This document shows, one piece after another, positions 27,539-36,217 of a stretch of DNA of 64,000 bases; position 1 is the first letter of the stretch; every line of letters starts with the position of its first letter. This stretch comes from Anaerolineaceae bacterium (GTDB taxonomy: Bacteria; Chloroflexota; Anaerolineae; Aggregatilineales; Phototrophicaceae): assembly GCA_028818375.1 (NCBI GenBank), contig JAPPOB010000009.1, positions 62,001 through 126,000 on the forward strand. Direction: 5' to 3'. The translations under genes and the position numbers were made by a program. Below the pieces are notes generated by a model. That model searched no databases, had not been told where the DNA came from, and saw only the letters and a list, made by a program, of their open reading frames with translations.

Positions 27539-28824
27539 ACCGTCATTCCGTTTTCCCTCCTTTTCATCCTGCTCGCCTCACGCCGGCTTCCGCCTGCCAC
27601 AGACTCTGCCGCCTGGCTGCAGTCCTTCTGGTCTCGCTCCACGCTCTGTCCGCGTTGCCCGCGTCGGCACAGGAGATGACGCCGACAGCAGAGACTTCGC
27701 CGGCAACCCCGACTCCTGTTGCTCCACCGCCCCCGACGCGACCCGATCCCGCGCGCTATCGGCTGCTCCCGATCGCCTCCGGCCTGTATCGTCCCGTCTA
27801 CCTGACGCACGCCGGCGACGGCAGCGACAGGCTTTTTGTGCTGGAACAGCATGGGCGTATTCGTCTCCTGGTCGATGACGTGTTGCAACCGGACCCCTGG
27901 CTGGATCTGACCGCCCTCGTCAGCAGGGATTCGATGCGGCAGTTTTCCGAGCGCGGCCTGCTGGGTCTGGCCTTTCATCCCGACTTCGAGCAAAACGGTC
28001 GCTTCTTCGTACACTACAGCGATCACGGCGGCCATACGGTGCTGGAACGCTTCAGCCTGCAGCCTGACGATCCGGCCAGGGTCGACATGGCAAGTCGTCT
28101 GCCCGTTCTCAGGGTGCAACAGCCCTACAGCAACCACAACGGCGGCCAGATAGAATTCGGCCCGGACGGCTACCTCTACATGGGGCTGGGCGATGGCGGC
28201 TCCGCCGGCGACCCGCTCAACAGCGGGCAAAATCCTGCCACCTTGCTGGGAACGATTCTGCGCCTCGATGTGGACGTGGAGGGCGGCTACGGTATCCCGC
28301 CGGACAATCCCGGCCTGACGCGCAACCTGTTGCTGGCGCCACAGATCTGGGCCTGGGGACTGCGCAACCCCTGGCGCTTCAGCTTTGACCGCGTCACCGG
28401 CGAACTCTACATTTCCGACGTCGGTCAGAACCGGCTGGAGGAAGTCAACGTCCAGCCCGCCGACAGCCCGGGCGGCATCAACTATGGCTGGCGCCCCATG
28501 GAAGGCAGTCTGCCCTACAGCGGCGAGACCATCACCCTCGACATGCAACTGCCGGCACTGGAATACGGCCGCGGGGACGGTTGTTCCATCACCGGCGGCT
28601 ACGTCTACCGCGGCTTCTCACTGCCGGAACTGCAGGGTATTTATTTCTATGGCGACTGGTGCAGCGGCTACGTGTGGGCCGCCTGGCGCGACGCTTCCGG
28701 CGACTGGCAAAACATGCGTTTCGCCGAGAGCGGATTGCAGATTACTTCCTTCGGTGAAGACGAGGACGGCGAACTCTACGTCCTCGATTACGCAGGCGTC
28801 ATTTACCGCCTCGTCCGCGCCTGA
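27535..28824 (+). CDS. Secreted PQQ-dependent sugar dehydrogenase (glucose/sorbosone dehydrogenase family)
   Basis: A 429-residue beta-propeller of the soluble aldose dehydrogenase (GSDH) family. A long signal sequence is visible (basic region to residue 27, hydrophobic LAAVLLVSLHALSAL, then PASAQE), followed by a Thr/Pro linker (residues about 47-65). Motifs include RLFVLEQHGRIRLL, ERGLLGLAFHPDFEQNGRFFVHYS, YSNHNGGQIEFGPDG, LGDGGSAGDP and WGLRNPWRFSFD. It oxidises aldoses or related alcohols outside the cytoplasm if PQQ is available; no PQQ synthesis genes are in the window. It is coupled to the upstream nucleotide-sugar dehydrogenase by ATGA. Confidence 0.9.
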   Translation: MNRHSVFPPFHPARLTPASACHRLCRLAAVLLVSLHALSALPASAQEMTPTAETSPATPTPVAPPPPTRPDPARYRLLPIASGLYRPVYLTHAGDGSDRLFVLEQHGRIRLLVDDVLQPDPWLDLTALVSRDSMRQFSERGLLGLAFHPDFEQNGRFFVHYSDHGGHTVLERFSLQPDDPARVDMASRLPVLRVQQPYSNHNGGQIEFGPDGYLYMGLGDGGSAGDPLNSGQNPATLLGTILRLDVDVEGGYGIPPDNPGLTRNLLLAPQIWAWGLRNPWRFSFDRVTGELYISDVGQNRLEEVNVQPADSPGGINYGWRPMEGSLPYSGETITLDMQLPALEYGRGDGCSITGGYVYRGFSLPELQGIYFYGDWCSGYVWAAWRDASGDWQNMRFAESGLQITSFGEDEDGELYVLDYAGVIYRLVRA

Positions 28825-28830
28825 GGCAAG

Positions 28831-29295
28831 TCACGTCGAGGAATCCCGGCCGTGGTCGTCTTCCCGGCCGCGGGCCCGCATCCCCCCCAGGGCATAGAGC
28901 AGGACGCCCGAGGCGGCCACCGCGAATCCACCGATGAGACCGGCCGCCTGCAGCGGGCCGAAATAAATGTCCTCGGCATACAGGGCGTGCACGTTGGAAC
29001 CGAAGCCCAGGACGTCGGCCGCGGAGGCCATGCCGGCGATGAGCAGCGCCGTCAGCGAGAGGCGCACCGCGATTTGTTGCGCAAACGTCGCGCGGGCACG
29101 AGGGTAAAAGGCCGCCTTGACGTAAAGCAGGGCGCCAAAGATTAACAAACTCAGCCCGGCCAGCATGGCCACCAGCTGCAAGGCGCCAATGCCACCCACC
29201 GCCACCTGACCAGTGAGGCTCGGGAACAATCCCGTCACCGCCATCATGACACCGGCCGTTCCCGACAGTATCCCGGTCTGTTCAAGACGTTGCAC
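28831..29295 (-). CDS. Four-helix membrane protein of unknown function
   Basis: A 154-residue protein with four predicted membrane helices (about 9-24, 33-62, 76-95 and 113-137) and a short, charged, arginine-rich C-terminal tail. No catalytic motif is visible. It lies 4 bases downstream of the membrane dipeptidase gene on the same strand, so it is probably cotranscribed with it, and is convergent with the sugar dehydrogenase gene. I do not recognise the family. Confidence 0.7.
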   Translation of the reverse strand: MQRLEQTGILSGTAGVMMAVTGLFPSLTGQVAVGGIGALQLVAMLAGLSLLIFGALLYVKAAFYPRARATFAQQIAVRLSLTALLIAGMASAADVLGFGSNVHALYAEDIYFGPLQAAGLIGGFAVAASGVLLYALGGMRARGREDDHGRDSST

Positions 29296-29299
29296 AGAA

Positions 29300-30367
29300 T
29301 CAACCTTCCGGAAGCGCGGCCTTCAGCATTCGCAACATGTTGCCGCTCATGATTGCGACAATGTCATCGGGCTGGTAACCGCGTTCAGCCAGGCCGCTGC
29401 CTATGGCCCCAAGGTCAGCCACCGTGTCGACGCCTTCCGGCGCGCTCTCCGCGCCAAAGCCACCGTCAAGATCGCTGCCGATGCCCACGTGACCGGCGCT
29501 GCCTGTCAGCTGGCAAACGTGGTCAATCACCTGCAGCACGACTTCCAGCGGCAGGCGCTGCGGCCCGCTCCAGTGGTTGCTGAGAAACCTGTTGAACACT
29601 ACCGCGCCACACACGCCATCACGCTCCGCCAGCTGGCGAATCATGCCATCATCAAGGTGACGGTCTGTGTCGCAGAAGCGGCGCGGATTGCTGTGGCTGG
29701 CAAAAACTGGCCCCTCGTAGCGGTCCAGCGCCTCTCGGCAGGCTTCTTCTGCCATATGAGACAGGTCCAACAACGCGCCAAACTCTGCCATGATTTCCAA
29801 CAGTTCGCGTCCCTCGTCCGTCAACGGGCCCGGTTGCCCGGTACCGCCGCAGTAGCGGGAGGCCGTCCAGGCCGGCCCCACGATGCGTACGCCGCGGGCA
29901 TACCACTCCTCGAATTGCTCGGGTTCGATGATGGGGTCGGCGTTCTCCATCAGTAAAACAAGGCCGATCTCACGCCCGCTTTCGGGCCGGCCTCGCTCCC
30001 ATGTCGCCAGCACCGCGTCCAGCTGCCCCCTGTCCGCCACCAGGGTAATTTGATCATGTTCGTCCGCCAGGCGCTCATAGTAATCCAGTTGGCGCAAAGC
30101 CAGGGCGTACGCTTCCGGAGCGTCACCGTAACTGAGGTTGTCCCAGGGGCCGGCATGGCGGCTGCGCGGCGCGGTGAACAGCGTGGCAAAAATCACCGCC
30201 ACACCCCCGGCCAGTGATTCTGGCAAACCGGTGCTGGCCAGACCGGCCCGCGCCCTGCCGGCCTGCCCCGCCTCCTCGCGACGAATGTCCAGCGCGCTGC
30301 GCCGCCAGTCCCGTCCACCGGCCAGCCAGTTATAGGCGATGTCTTCGTGCGCATCGACAATGAGCAT
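29300..30367 (-). CDS. Membrane dipeptidase, peptidase family M19
   Basis: Zinc-dependent renal-dipeptidase-type enzyme, 355 residues. The metal site begins with VDAHEDIAYNW (HxD), the bridging glutamate is in LLMENADPI, and the later histidines are in FASHSNPR and HVGIGSDLDGG. GGAGA lies 8 bases upstream of the ATG at 30367, which is preferred over a start 54 bases upstream. Despite the family name there is no signal peptide here, so the protein is likely cytoplasmic. Members hydrolyse dipeptides, including D-amino-acid forms; some have amidohydrolase roles. It precedes the four-helix membrane protein. Confidence 0.9.
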   Translation of the reverse strand: MLIVDAHEDIAYNWLAGGRDWRRSALDIRREEAGQAGRARAGLASTGLPESLAGGVAVIFATLFTAPRSRHAGPWDNLSYGDAPEAYALALRQLDYYERLADEHDQITLVADRGQLDAVLATWERGRPESGREIGLVLLMENADPIIEPEQFEEWYARGVRIVGPAWTASRYCGGTGQPGPLTDEGRELLEIMAEFGALLDLSHMAEEACREALDRYEGPVFASHSNPRRFCDTDRHLDDGMIRQLAERDGVCGAVVFNRFLSNHWSGPQRLPLEVVLQVIDHVCQLTGSAGHVGIGSDLDGGFGAESAPEGVDTVADLGAIGSGLAERGYQPDDIVAIMSGNMLRMLKAALPEG

Positions 30368-30468
30368 GGGTAAGTTCTCCGCAACCGGGAACGTCTGGAA
30401 TTGTATGCCCTTGTCCACCACCCTGCCATGCGTAAGGGTTTCGCAAGATGGCCATGGACAATGTGTTG

Positions 30469-30474
30469 TATACT
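30469..30474 (+). promoter_or_regulatory. Putative -10 element of the molybdopterin oxidoreductase gene
   Basis: TATACT followed by G, in the context TTGTATACTGG, 26 bases before the ATG at 30501. It resembles the other TATACTG elements in the window. No convincing -35 hexamer is present. Confidence 0.33.
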
Positions 30475-30500
30475 GGTCTCACTCATAACAGGATGTGGCA

Positions 30501-32168
30501 ATGAACGAAGAAGGAACCGAACGGGGCGAACGGGCTATCGGCTACGGGGCGCTGGCAGGCTTGTTGCTGACGATCCCGCTGGTGGCCATTTTCTGGCTTG
30601 CCGACGCATTTCTGGGCACGCCTTTCGTGCCCTTTGACGTGCTCGACTGGGCGGCGCGCAACATGCCCGGCGGGCTCATCACCTTCGCCATCGATACCAT
30701 GGTGTCGATCATCACTGCGCTGCAGCTGGGCGAGACCTCCACGGCCGCCAAGGCCGCCGAGCAACTCATGGGAATCGCCGGGATGGTCATCTCCGGCGTA
30801 GTCGTCGGCGTCGTTTTCTATCACCTGGCCCGTCGTCGCAGTGCGGAACGCCTCAGCTTTCAGGTCGGCCTGATCCCGGGTCTGGTGTTGGGACTGCCTG
30901 TCGCCCTGCTGAGCAACGACGTCAACTTCTCCGCCCTGACCGCGCCCCTCGTCAATTTTCTCTGGATTGTGGTCGGCTTTGCCGCATGGGGCCTCGCCCT
31001 GGCCGCCATGTACAACAGATTGCTGGCCAGCCCGGCGCCGGTAGAAGAACCTGCCGCCGAAGCATCGGTCGAGACCTTGGACCGTCGCAGCTTTCTCGTG
31101 CGCATGGGCGGCGCCGCGGCCACCATTACCGTGGTTGGCGCCGGCGTGGGCGCCCTGCTGCGCGAAAGCGGCGGCAGCGCCACGACCGTGCGCTACGCCA
31201 GTTCGAGCGGAGGCGTCCTGCCCAACGTAGATGCGTCGGTGCAGCCCGTGCCCGGCACGCGGCCGGAACTGACGCCGGTCGAAAAGCACTATCGCATTGA
31301 CATCAGCTCGCGTCCGCCGATCCTTGAGGAGGAGACTTGGACCCTGCCCGTCACGGGAATGGTGGATAACCCGCTGGACCTGACCCTGGCGGACTTGCGC
31401 AGCGACTTCCGACCCATGGACCAGTACCTGACCCTGTCCTGCATCTCCAACCGCATCGGCGGCGACCTGATCGGCACGCAGAAGTGGACCGGCTTCAGCC
31501 TGCAGGACCTGCTGGCGCGCGCGAAAGTGCAGGAAGGCGCGCAGTACCTGCGCATTTTTGGCGGGGACGGTTTTCACGAAACGGTCGACATCGACCTGGT
31601 CAATGAAGACCAACGCATCATGCTGGCCTACGCCTGGGACGACCAGCCCCTGCCGGAGCGAAACGGCTTTCCGCTGCGCATTTACATCCCCGATCGCTAT
31701 GGCATGAAGCAGCCCAAGTGGATCACGGGCATCGAGGTCGTGGAAGACTACGAGCAGGGCTACTGGGTCACACGTGGCTGGGACGAGCAAGCCTTGATGC
31801 AGACCACGTCGGTCATTGACGTGGTGGCCACCGACCAGGCCTTCATCAGCGCGGGCATGACCTACATCCCGGTGGGTGGAATCGCCCACGCGGGCGACCG
31901 CTCCATCTCGAAAGTCGAGGTGCGCATGAACGAGGGTGACTGGCAGGAAGCGCAATTGCGCGATCCGCTTTCGGACAAGACCTGGGCACTGTGGCGCTTT
32001 GACCTGCCCTTCAGCGAGGGCCGTCACCGCATTGAGGTGCGCAGCGTTGATGGTGAGGGCGAGCCGCAAATCGAAAGCGTGCGGGGAACCCGGCCAAGTG
32101 GCGCGACCGGCGTTCACGGCCGCAACGTGGACCTTGTGCTGGAGGCCGAAGCCGGGAGCGAAGCCTAG
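30501..32168 (+). CDS. Membrane-anchored molybdopterin oxidoreductase (sulfite oxidase/SoxC fold)
   Basis: A 555-residue fusion. Residues about 10-175 contain four to five membrane helices. A twin-arginine-like string DRRSFLVRMGG then precedes another hydrophobic stretch, and a sulfite-oxidase-type Moco domain follows. The Moco-ligating cysteine is in TLSCISNRIGGDLIG; PDRYGMKQPKWITGI and the C-terminal Mo-co dimerisation domain (RSISKVEVRMNEGDW, LWRFDLP) are intact. AGGA precedes the ATG at 30501, preferred over a GTG two codons earlier. The catalytic domain is probably outside the membrane. The substrate could be sulfite, another sulfoxide or an oxidised protein residue; nothing here decides it. 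Confidence 0.88.
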   Translation: MNEEGTERGERAIGYGALAGLLLTIPLVAIFWLADAFLGTPFVPFDVLDWAARNMPGGLITFAIDTMVSIITALQLGETSTAAKAAEQLMGIAGMVISGVVVGVVFYHLARRRSAERLSFQVGLIPGLVLGLPVALLSNDVNFSALTAPLVNFLWIVVGFAAWGLALAAMYNRLLASPAPVEEPAAEASVETLDRRSFLVRMGGAAATITVVGAGVGALLRESGGSATTVRYASSSGGVLPNVDASVQPVPGTRPELTPVEKHYRIDISSRPPILEEETWTLPVTGMVDNPLDLTLADLRSDFRPMDQYLTLSCISNRIGGDLIGTQKWTGFSLQDLLARAKVQEGAQYLRIFGGDGFHETVDIDLVNEDQRIMLAYAWDDQPLPERNGFPLRIYIPDRYGMKQPKWITGIEVVEDYEQGYWVTRGWDEQALMQTTSVIDVVATDQAFISAGMTYIPVGGIAHAGDRSISKVEVRMNEGDWQEAQLRDPLSDKTWALWRFDLPFSEGRHRIEVRSVDGEGEPQIESVRGTRPSGATGVHGRNVDLVLEAEAGSEA

Positions 32169-32177
32169 AGTTTACAG

Positions 32178-33377
32178 TCAGAGCGCGGGTGCCAGGTCGG
32201 GAATCGCTTCCACTGGCGCCCCCTGCCTGAACTGCTCTTCGATTTGAAGCGCAATGATGCGGGCCTCGACCACAAAATTGTACATCGCGCCGCGCCCCTT
32301 GTAGAAGATTCCGGTGACGTACAACCCCGGCTGTCCGCGCAGCTGGTAGCCGGTGTGCGGCAGATAGCCTTCATAGACCGGAAAGTCTTGCACCTCCCGC
32401 AGCGGCAAGCCCTGCTCATCCACCTCGTAATCCACGTCGAGGAAATCGAGTACGGGGCGAAAGCCCGTCGCCAAAATCAAGGTGTCCAGCGGCAGGTGGC
32501 GACCGTCCGGCAGAATCGCCGCTTCGGCCGTGAAGTCGACCGGGACGTCCACCGCCTGCGCTCCCCCGCTGCGCACGGCATTCAGTAACTCCGGACCGCG
32601 TGTGCCGGCCGCGCTGGTCGTCTCACCCGGGCCCGGTACCTTGATGCCGCTGGCCGCCACGGTCCTGTATTCCAGCGCCAGCATACGCCTTTCCAGCCAG
32701 CGCGTGAGGCGATTGGGCCATTTCTCGGCCAACAGCATCCAGCCATGCTTGGGCAGACCCCAGGGATAGCGCGGCTTCAGCACGATGCCCGTACGCTGCG
32801 CCAGGTAGACCGGCCGGTCCACTGTCGTCGCCAGCGCGACGACCAGGTCCATGCCGCTGGGCCCGTTGCCGACCACCATAACGCGTTGACCGGCAAAGTC
32901 GGCCTCGTTGCGAAAGTCGGCGGAATGGAGAACCTGCCCTGCAAAGCGCTCGATTCCCGGCAGCCGCGCCATCCAGGGGTTGCCGAAACGCCCGGTCGCC
33001 ACGACTACAGCGCGCCAGATGCAGGCTCCCTCGCTGCTTTCCACCAGCCAGCCATTTCCCGCGCGCGTAACGCACTCTACCTCCACCCCGCAGTGAATGT
33101 TGAAGTCGTGTTGGCTGACGTAGTCCAGCAGATAGTCATGGTACTGCCGCGCGCTGGCATAGATGCCGACGTGCAGTGGAAATTTCTTTCCCGGCATGTG
33201 GGAATAGAAACGCGACGTGTTCAGTTTCAGCGAGGGGTAGAGGCGGTCCCAGGTGGAACCGACGACTGCTTCACGGTCAATGACACGATAGTCGATGCCC
33301 GCAGTCTCCAGCGCCAGGGCGCAGGCGATACCGGCCGGACCGGCGCCAATGACCAGCACCTCATCGCGACGTTCCAT
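32178..33377 (-). CDS. Flavin-dependent monooxygenase-like NAD(P)/FAD oxidoreductase
   Basis: A 399-residue two-dinucleotide-fold protein. The FAD site is VLVIGAGPAGIACALAL, the second (NADPH) site is VMVVGNGPSGMDLVVAL, and ILATGFRP is the usual third signature. DREAVVGSTWDRLYPSLKLNT matches class B/YUCCA-type flavin monooxygenases, which oxygenate small amines, thiols or ketones. The BVMO fingerprint is not clearly present. It is the third gene of the CopC-CopD operon, 4 bases after the TIR-like gene, and is convergent with the molybdopterin enzyme. The substrate is unknown. Confidence 0.85.
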   Translation of the reverse strand: MERRDEVLVIGAGPAGIACALALETAGIDYRVIDREAVVGSTWDRLYPSLKLNTSRFYSHMPGKKFPLHVGIYASARQYHDYLLDYVSQHDFNIHCGVEVECVTRAGNGWLVESSEGACIWRAVVVATGRFGNPWMARLPGIERFAGQVLHSADFRNEADFAGQRVMVVGNGPSGMDLVVALATTVDRPVYLAQRTGIVLKPRYPWGLPKHGWMLLAEKWPNRLTRWLERRMLALEYRTVAASGIKVPGPGETTSAAGTRGPELLNAVRSGGAQAVDVPVDFTAEAAILPDGRHLPLDTLILATGFRPVLDFLDVDYEVDEQGLPLREVQDFPVYEGYLPHTGYQLRGQPGLYVTGIFYKGRGAMYNFVVEARIIALQIEEQFRQGAPVEAIPDLAPAL

Positions 33378-33381
33378 GGCG

Positions 33382-33975
33382 TCAGTTGCCCGCCCGCGCC
33401 GTGGCGGTAGCGATCAGGAGCGGCCGCAAGGCCGTGGCCGCCGCTTCCGCTGTAACGGCGAATTGTTCCGCTTCACCGGTGCCTCGCGGCAGGGCCTGTT
33501 CAATGAAGGCGTCGCGAGTCGCCACGACCCGTTCATGCACTTCATCGTATTCTTCATGCGGATACTGGATGCCCAGTACGCCGACGCCATACAACGCTGC
33601 CACAAACATGATGGCCGACAGCAGCAGTACCACCAGCGCGGCGCGGCGGTTGCTGGCGCGCAGCGACCGCGTATGCACGCGCATGGGCAGGGAAGCCTCC
33701 GGGTCGGCCAGGCGCTGCACCAGACCGTCCAGATCACCCGGCTCAACGGGTTCAAGGTGTTCGATCAGGGCCGGCAGGCGGGCGTCTTCCGCCAGCAGCG
33801 GCACGATGCGCCGACCTCCATCAAGAGCCTGTTCCAGTTTCTCCAGTACCTGTGGGTCGTCCACTGCTTCGGTTGACAGCAGCACCAGGGTCGCTCCGCT
33901 GTCCACCGAAGCCATGTCCTTTTTCACTTGTCGCGCCCACCCGGAATCGGCGGGATGATGAATGATGTCGATCAT
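33382..33975 (-). CDS. TIR-like domain plus single membrane helix
   Basis: A 197-residue protein. Residues 1-95 look like a short TIR-type alpha/beta domain: ATLVLLSTEAV corresponds to the beta-C SP.. motif region and RRIVPLLAEDARLPALI to the following strand and loop. The usual N-terminal FISY strand is weak (MIDIIHHPADSGWA) and the catalytic glutamate of NAD-cleaving TIRs cannot be identified. A membrane helix (residues about 111-133) is followed by an extracytoplasmic or coiled C-terminal region. Its ATG overlaps the stop of the CopC-CopD gene by ATGA. The TIR assignment is tentative. Confidence 0.5.
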   Translation of the reverse strand: MIDIIHHPADSGWARQVKKDMASVDSGATLVLLSTEAVDDPQVLEKLEQALDGGRRIVPLLAEDARLPALIEHLEPVEPGDLDGLVQRLADPEASLPMRVHTRSLRASNRRAALVVLLLSAIMFVAALYGVGVLGIQYPHEEYDEVHERVVATRDAFIEQALPRGTGEAEQFAVTAEAAATALRPLLIATATARAGN

Positions 33976-36131
33976 CGGTCTCTCTGCAGACTGCGAATAT
34001 AATTGACCAGATGCCAGCGTCCACCCTCCGAAATGTTTCCCGCGCAGGGCGGCAGCGCGCGCCAGCCCTCCTGCGTCATGGTGAAGAGTTGTTCGTCCCG
34101 CAGGCGCGGCAAACGCGTGACGACCTCCTCCAGCGCGGCGCCCTCCCAGGCGCAGTGCTCATCATACAACGAACGTCCGCGCGACAGTGAGGCCGCGTCG
34201 GCAAGCTCCGGGTTGACGATTGTCGGCAGCGGCCATAGCGTCTCGCGCCAGGCGGCATCGTTGCGCGCTACCAGCGCCACGCCAAGCCCGACGATCAGCC
34301 CGAAGGCCAGGGTCGCTCCAATGGCTGCCGCCAGACTCGCCGGCTGCCAGTTCAGCCAGCGCAAGGCGCGCCGCAACGGAGACAGCATCGACCAGAAAAT
34401 GGCCAGTGCCAGCACGAGTATGGCCAGCCAGTGCTGAACGCCGGTCGGCAGCGAAGTTTCGAATGTCGCCTCCCGTTCAATCTCCCAGGCGAAGGCGGCC
34501 CGCCGCCATGGGCCCGACCCTGCCCGGAAATCCACCAGGGTTTGCCAGTGCCCTCCGTCATCGATGACGTCCGTGCTCAGAGTGAAGAGCCCGTCGTCCA
34601 GGGCGACGGTTTCCAGCCAGGCGCTGCGCCAGTCCCGATACGGCGCCACCATTTGCACCTGCGCCTGAGTGGCGCCTGGGATGCGCAGGTCGAGGCTGTT
34701 GATGCCCGGCCCTCCCGGCGCCAGGCTGATGTCGACGCGGTTTTCTGCCACCCACTGCGTGGCTGAGGGCTCGGGGGGCGCGGCTCCGAGGTCCGGTGGC
34801 GGGACGGCTGCCGCGGCCAGCAGCGCCAGGGGGGCCAGCGTCATGGTCAGCAGTGTGGCCTCCAGGCGCAGGCCGGTGTGGACCGACAACACCGGCCAGC
34901 GAGCGCCACCAAACCACTTTGTTTGTCCGGCCGCCGCCAGCAGCGACAGCGAAACGAGCGCCATCTTGGCCAGCAAGGCCAGGCCCCAGTCCGTGTCCGT
35001 CAGGTCAGAGGGACGCTGCAGCCAGTTAAGCGCGCTGAACAGGCCGCTCGCCGTCAACACGGCCAACGCCCGCAGCGCCATCCAGGTGAAACGTCGCAGG
35101 ACGGCCTGGGTCGCCGCACTCCGCTGCGCCGCATTCAGGGGCCGGAGCGCCAGTGGCAGCAAGAGCGCCAGGGCCACCAGGGCGCCGCTCCATGCAGCGG
35201 CGGCGAGCGTGTGCAGCCAGTCGACCAGCAGCGCCAGCCAGGGATGACGCAGGGAACCGGCGGCATGGCTGTTGATGCTGAACGTGCCCAGCAACAGCGC
35301 CACCACCCACAAATTGGCGGCCCACAGGGGCCTTACCTGTTCCGGGTGATGCCGGCGCCAGCGGATGGCGAGCACGACCAGCGTTGCGCAGAGCAGCAGC
35401 AGCAACAGGCGGGCGGTCCACACGTCGCCGAAGCGCGAGCCGATACGCACAACCTGCCACAGTCCGTCGACCAGCACGGCGCCGGCATCGGTGGCGAAAA
35501 AGACCATGCTTTGCTGCAGCATGGCCAGCAGGTTGGCGACCAGGGCGACCGCCAGCGCGGCCAGCGCGATTTGACCCAGTCGACTCATCACCCGTGCTGG
35601 CAAGCCGCCGGCCCGCTGCGCCCGACTGCCCCAGGCCGGCAGCAATACCGCGCCGTACAACACATGCGTTCCGAATAGCAGCAGGCAGGAACCGTAGAGC
35701 AGGGCCCGCCAAAGCGCTTCCAACGGCTCAATGGCATAGCCGCCATCGCCGCCAACGGCCGCGTCCGCCGCCTGGCCCAGGAAAAAGACGCGCGTTTCGG
35801 GCACGACGTGGCCGTCGCTGGCGAAGGCCGGCCGCAAATCGACCAGGTAGACGCCATCTTGCAAATCGGCGGGAACAGCCAGGTTCATCTGCAGTGGATT
35901 GTCGGGATCAACGCCACCCTCAGCGACGATGCTTCCGTCCTGTCGGCGCAGCGTGAGGGTGCTGAATGCCGGCTCCAGACTCTCGCTGAACCAGTAGCGC
36001 AAACGGGCCGGCGCGTGTTCCAGTTCGGCACGGTCTTGCGGCGTGGCGCGCACGATGAATCCATGGGCATGTGCCGGCAGGGCCGGCAACAGCAGCGCAA
36101 GGGCGCACAACAGGACGTGGCGTAGCCGCAT
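33972..36131 (-). CDS. CopC-CopD fusion with degenerate C-terminal cytochrome c domain
   Basis: A 719-residue copper-handling protein. A signal peptide ends AHA, which places the CopC copper ligand His at the mature N-terminus (HGFIVRATPQDRAEL); DGHVVPETRVFFL completes the CopC domain. Eight or more membrane helices form the CopD domain (residues about 140-445), with SINSHAAGS and DWLHTLAAAAWSGALV. After an extracytoplasmic region there is a final anchor and a cytochrome-c-like tail (SRGRSLYDEHCAWEGA to RWHLVNYIRSL). The haem motif expected there (C-x-x-C-H) is replaced by HCAWEG, so covalent haem is unlikely. It is first in an operon with the TIR-like and monooxygenase genes. Confidence 0.88.
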   Translation of the reverse strand: MRLRHVLLCALALLLPALPAHAHGFIVRATPQDRAELEHAPARLRYWFSESLEPAFSTLTLRRQDGSIVAEGGVDPDNPLQMNLAVPADLQDGVYLVDLRPAFASDGHVVPETRVFFLGQAADAAVGGDGGYAIEPLEALWRALLYGSCLLLFGTHVLYGAVLLPAWGSRAQRAGGLPARVMSRLGQIALAALAVALVANLLAMLQQSMVFFATDAGAVLVDGLWQVVRIGSRFGDVWTARLLLLLLCATLVVLAIRWRRHHPEQVRPLWAANLWVVALLLGTFSINSHAAGSLRHPWLALLVDWLHTLAAAAWSGALVALALLLPLALRPLNAAQRSAATQAVLRRFTWMALRALAVLTASGLFSALNWLQRPSDLTDTDWGLALLAKMALVSLSLLAAAGQTKWFGGARWPVLSVHTGLRLEATLLTMTLAPLALLAAAAVPPPDLGAAPPEPSATQWVAENRVDISLAPGGPGINSLDLRIPGATQAQVQMVAPYRDWRSAWLETVALDDGLFTLSTDVIDDGGHWQTLVDFRAGSGPWRRAAFAWEIEREATFETSLPTGVQHWLAILVLALAIFWSMLSPLRRALRWLNWQPASLAAAIGATLAFGLIVGLGVALVARNDAAWRETLWPLPTIVNPELADAASLSRGRSLYDEHCAWEGAALEEVVTRLPRLRDEQLFTMTQEGWRALPPCAGNISEGGRWHLVNYIRSLQRDR

Positions 36132-36217
36132 GAATGCAGTCAGACCGCCAGGCGGGCGTGTAACAGCAGCATGATACTATTTGTACATTATTTCACGATG
36201 TGTGTCGCGGAGACGCT

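Noticed and set aside
33382..33975. TIR NADase of a Thoeris-like defence system
   Set aside because: The catalytic glutamate cannot be located, there is no ThsA-like partner, and the gene is embedded in a copper/flavin operon.
36132..36217. Copper-responsive operator upstream of the CopC-CopD gene
   Set aside because: The gap contains a short palindrome (ccgccaggcgg) and an AT-rich stretch, but neither matches a known copper-regulator box closely enough.
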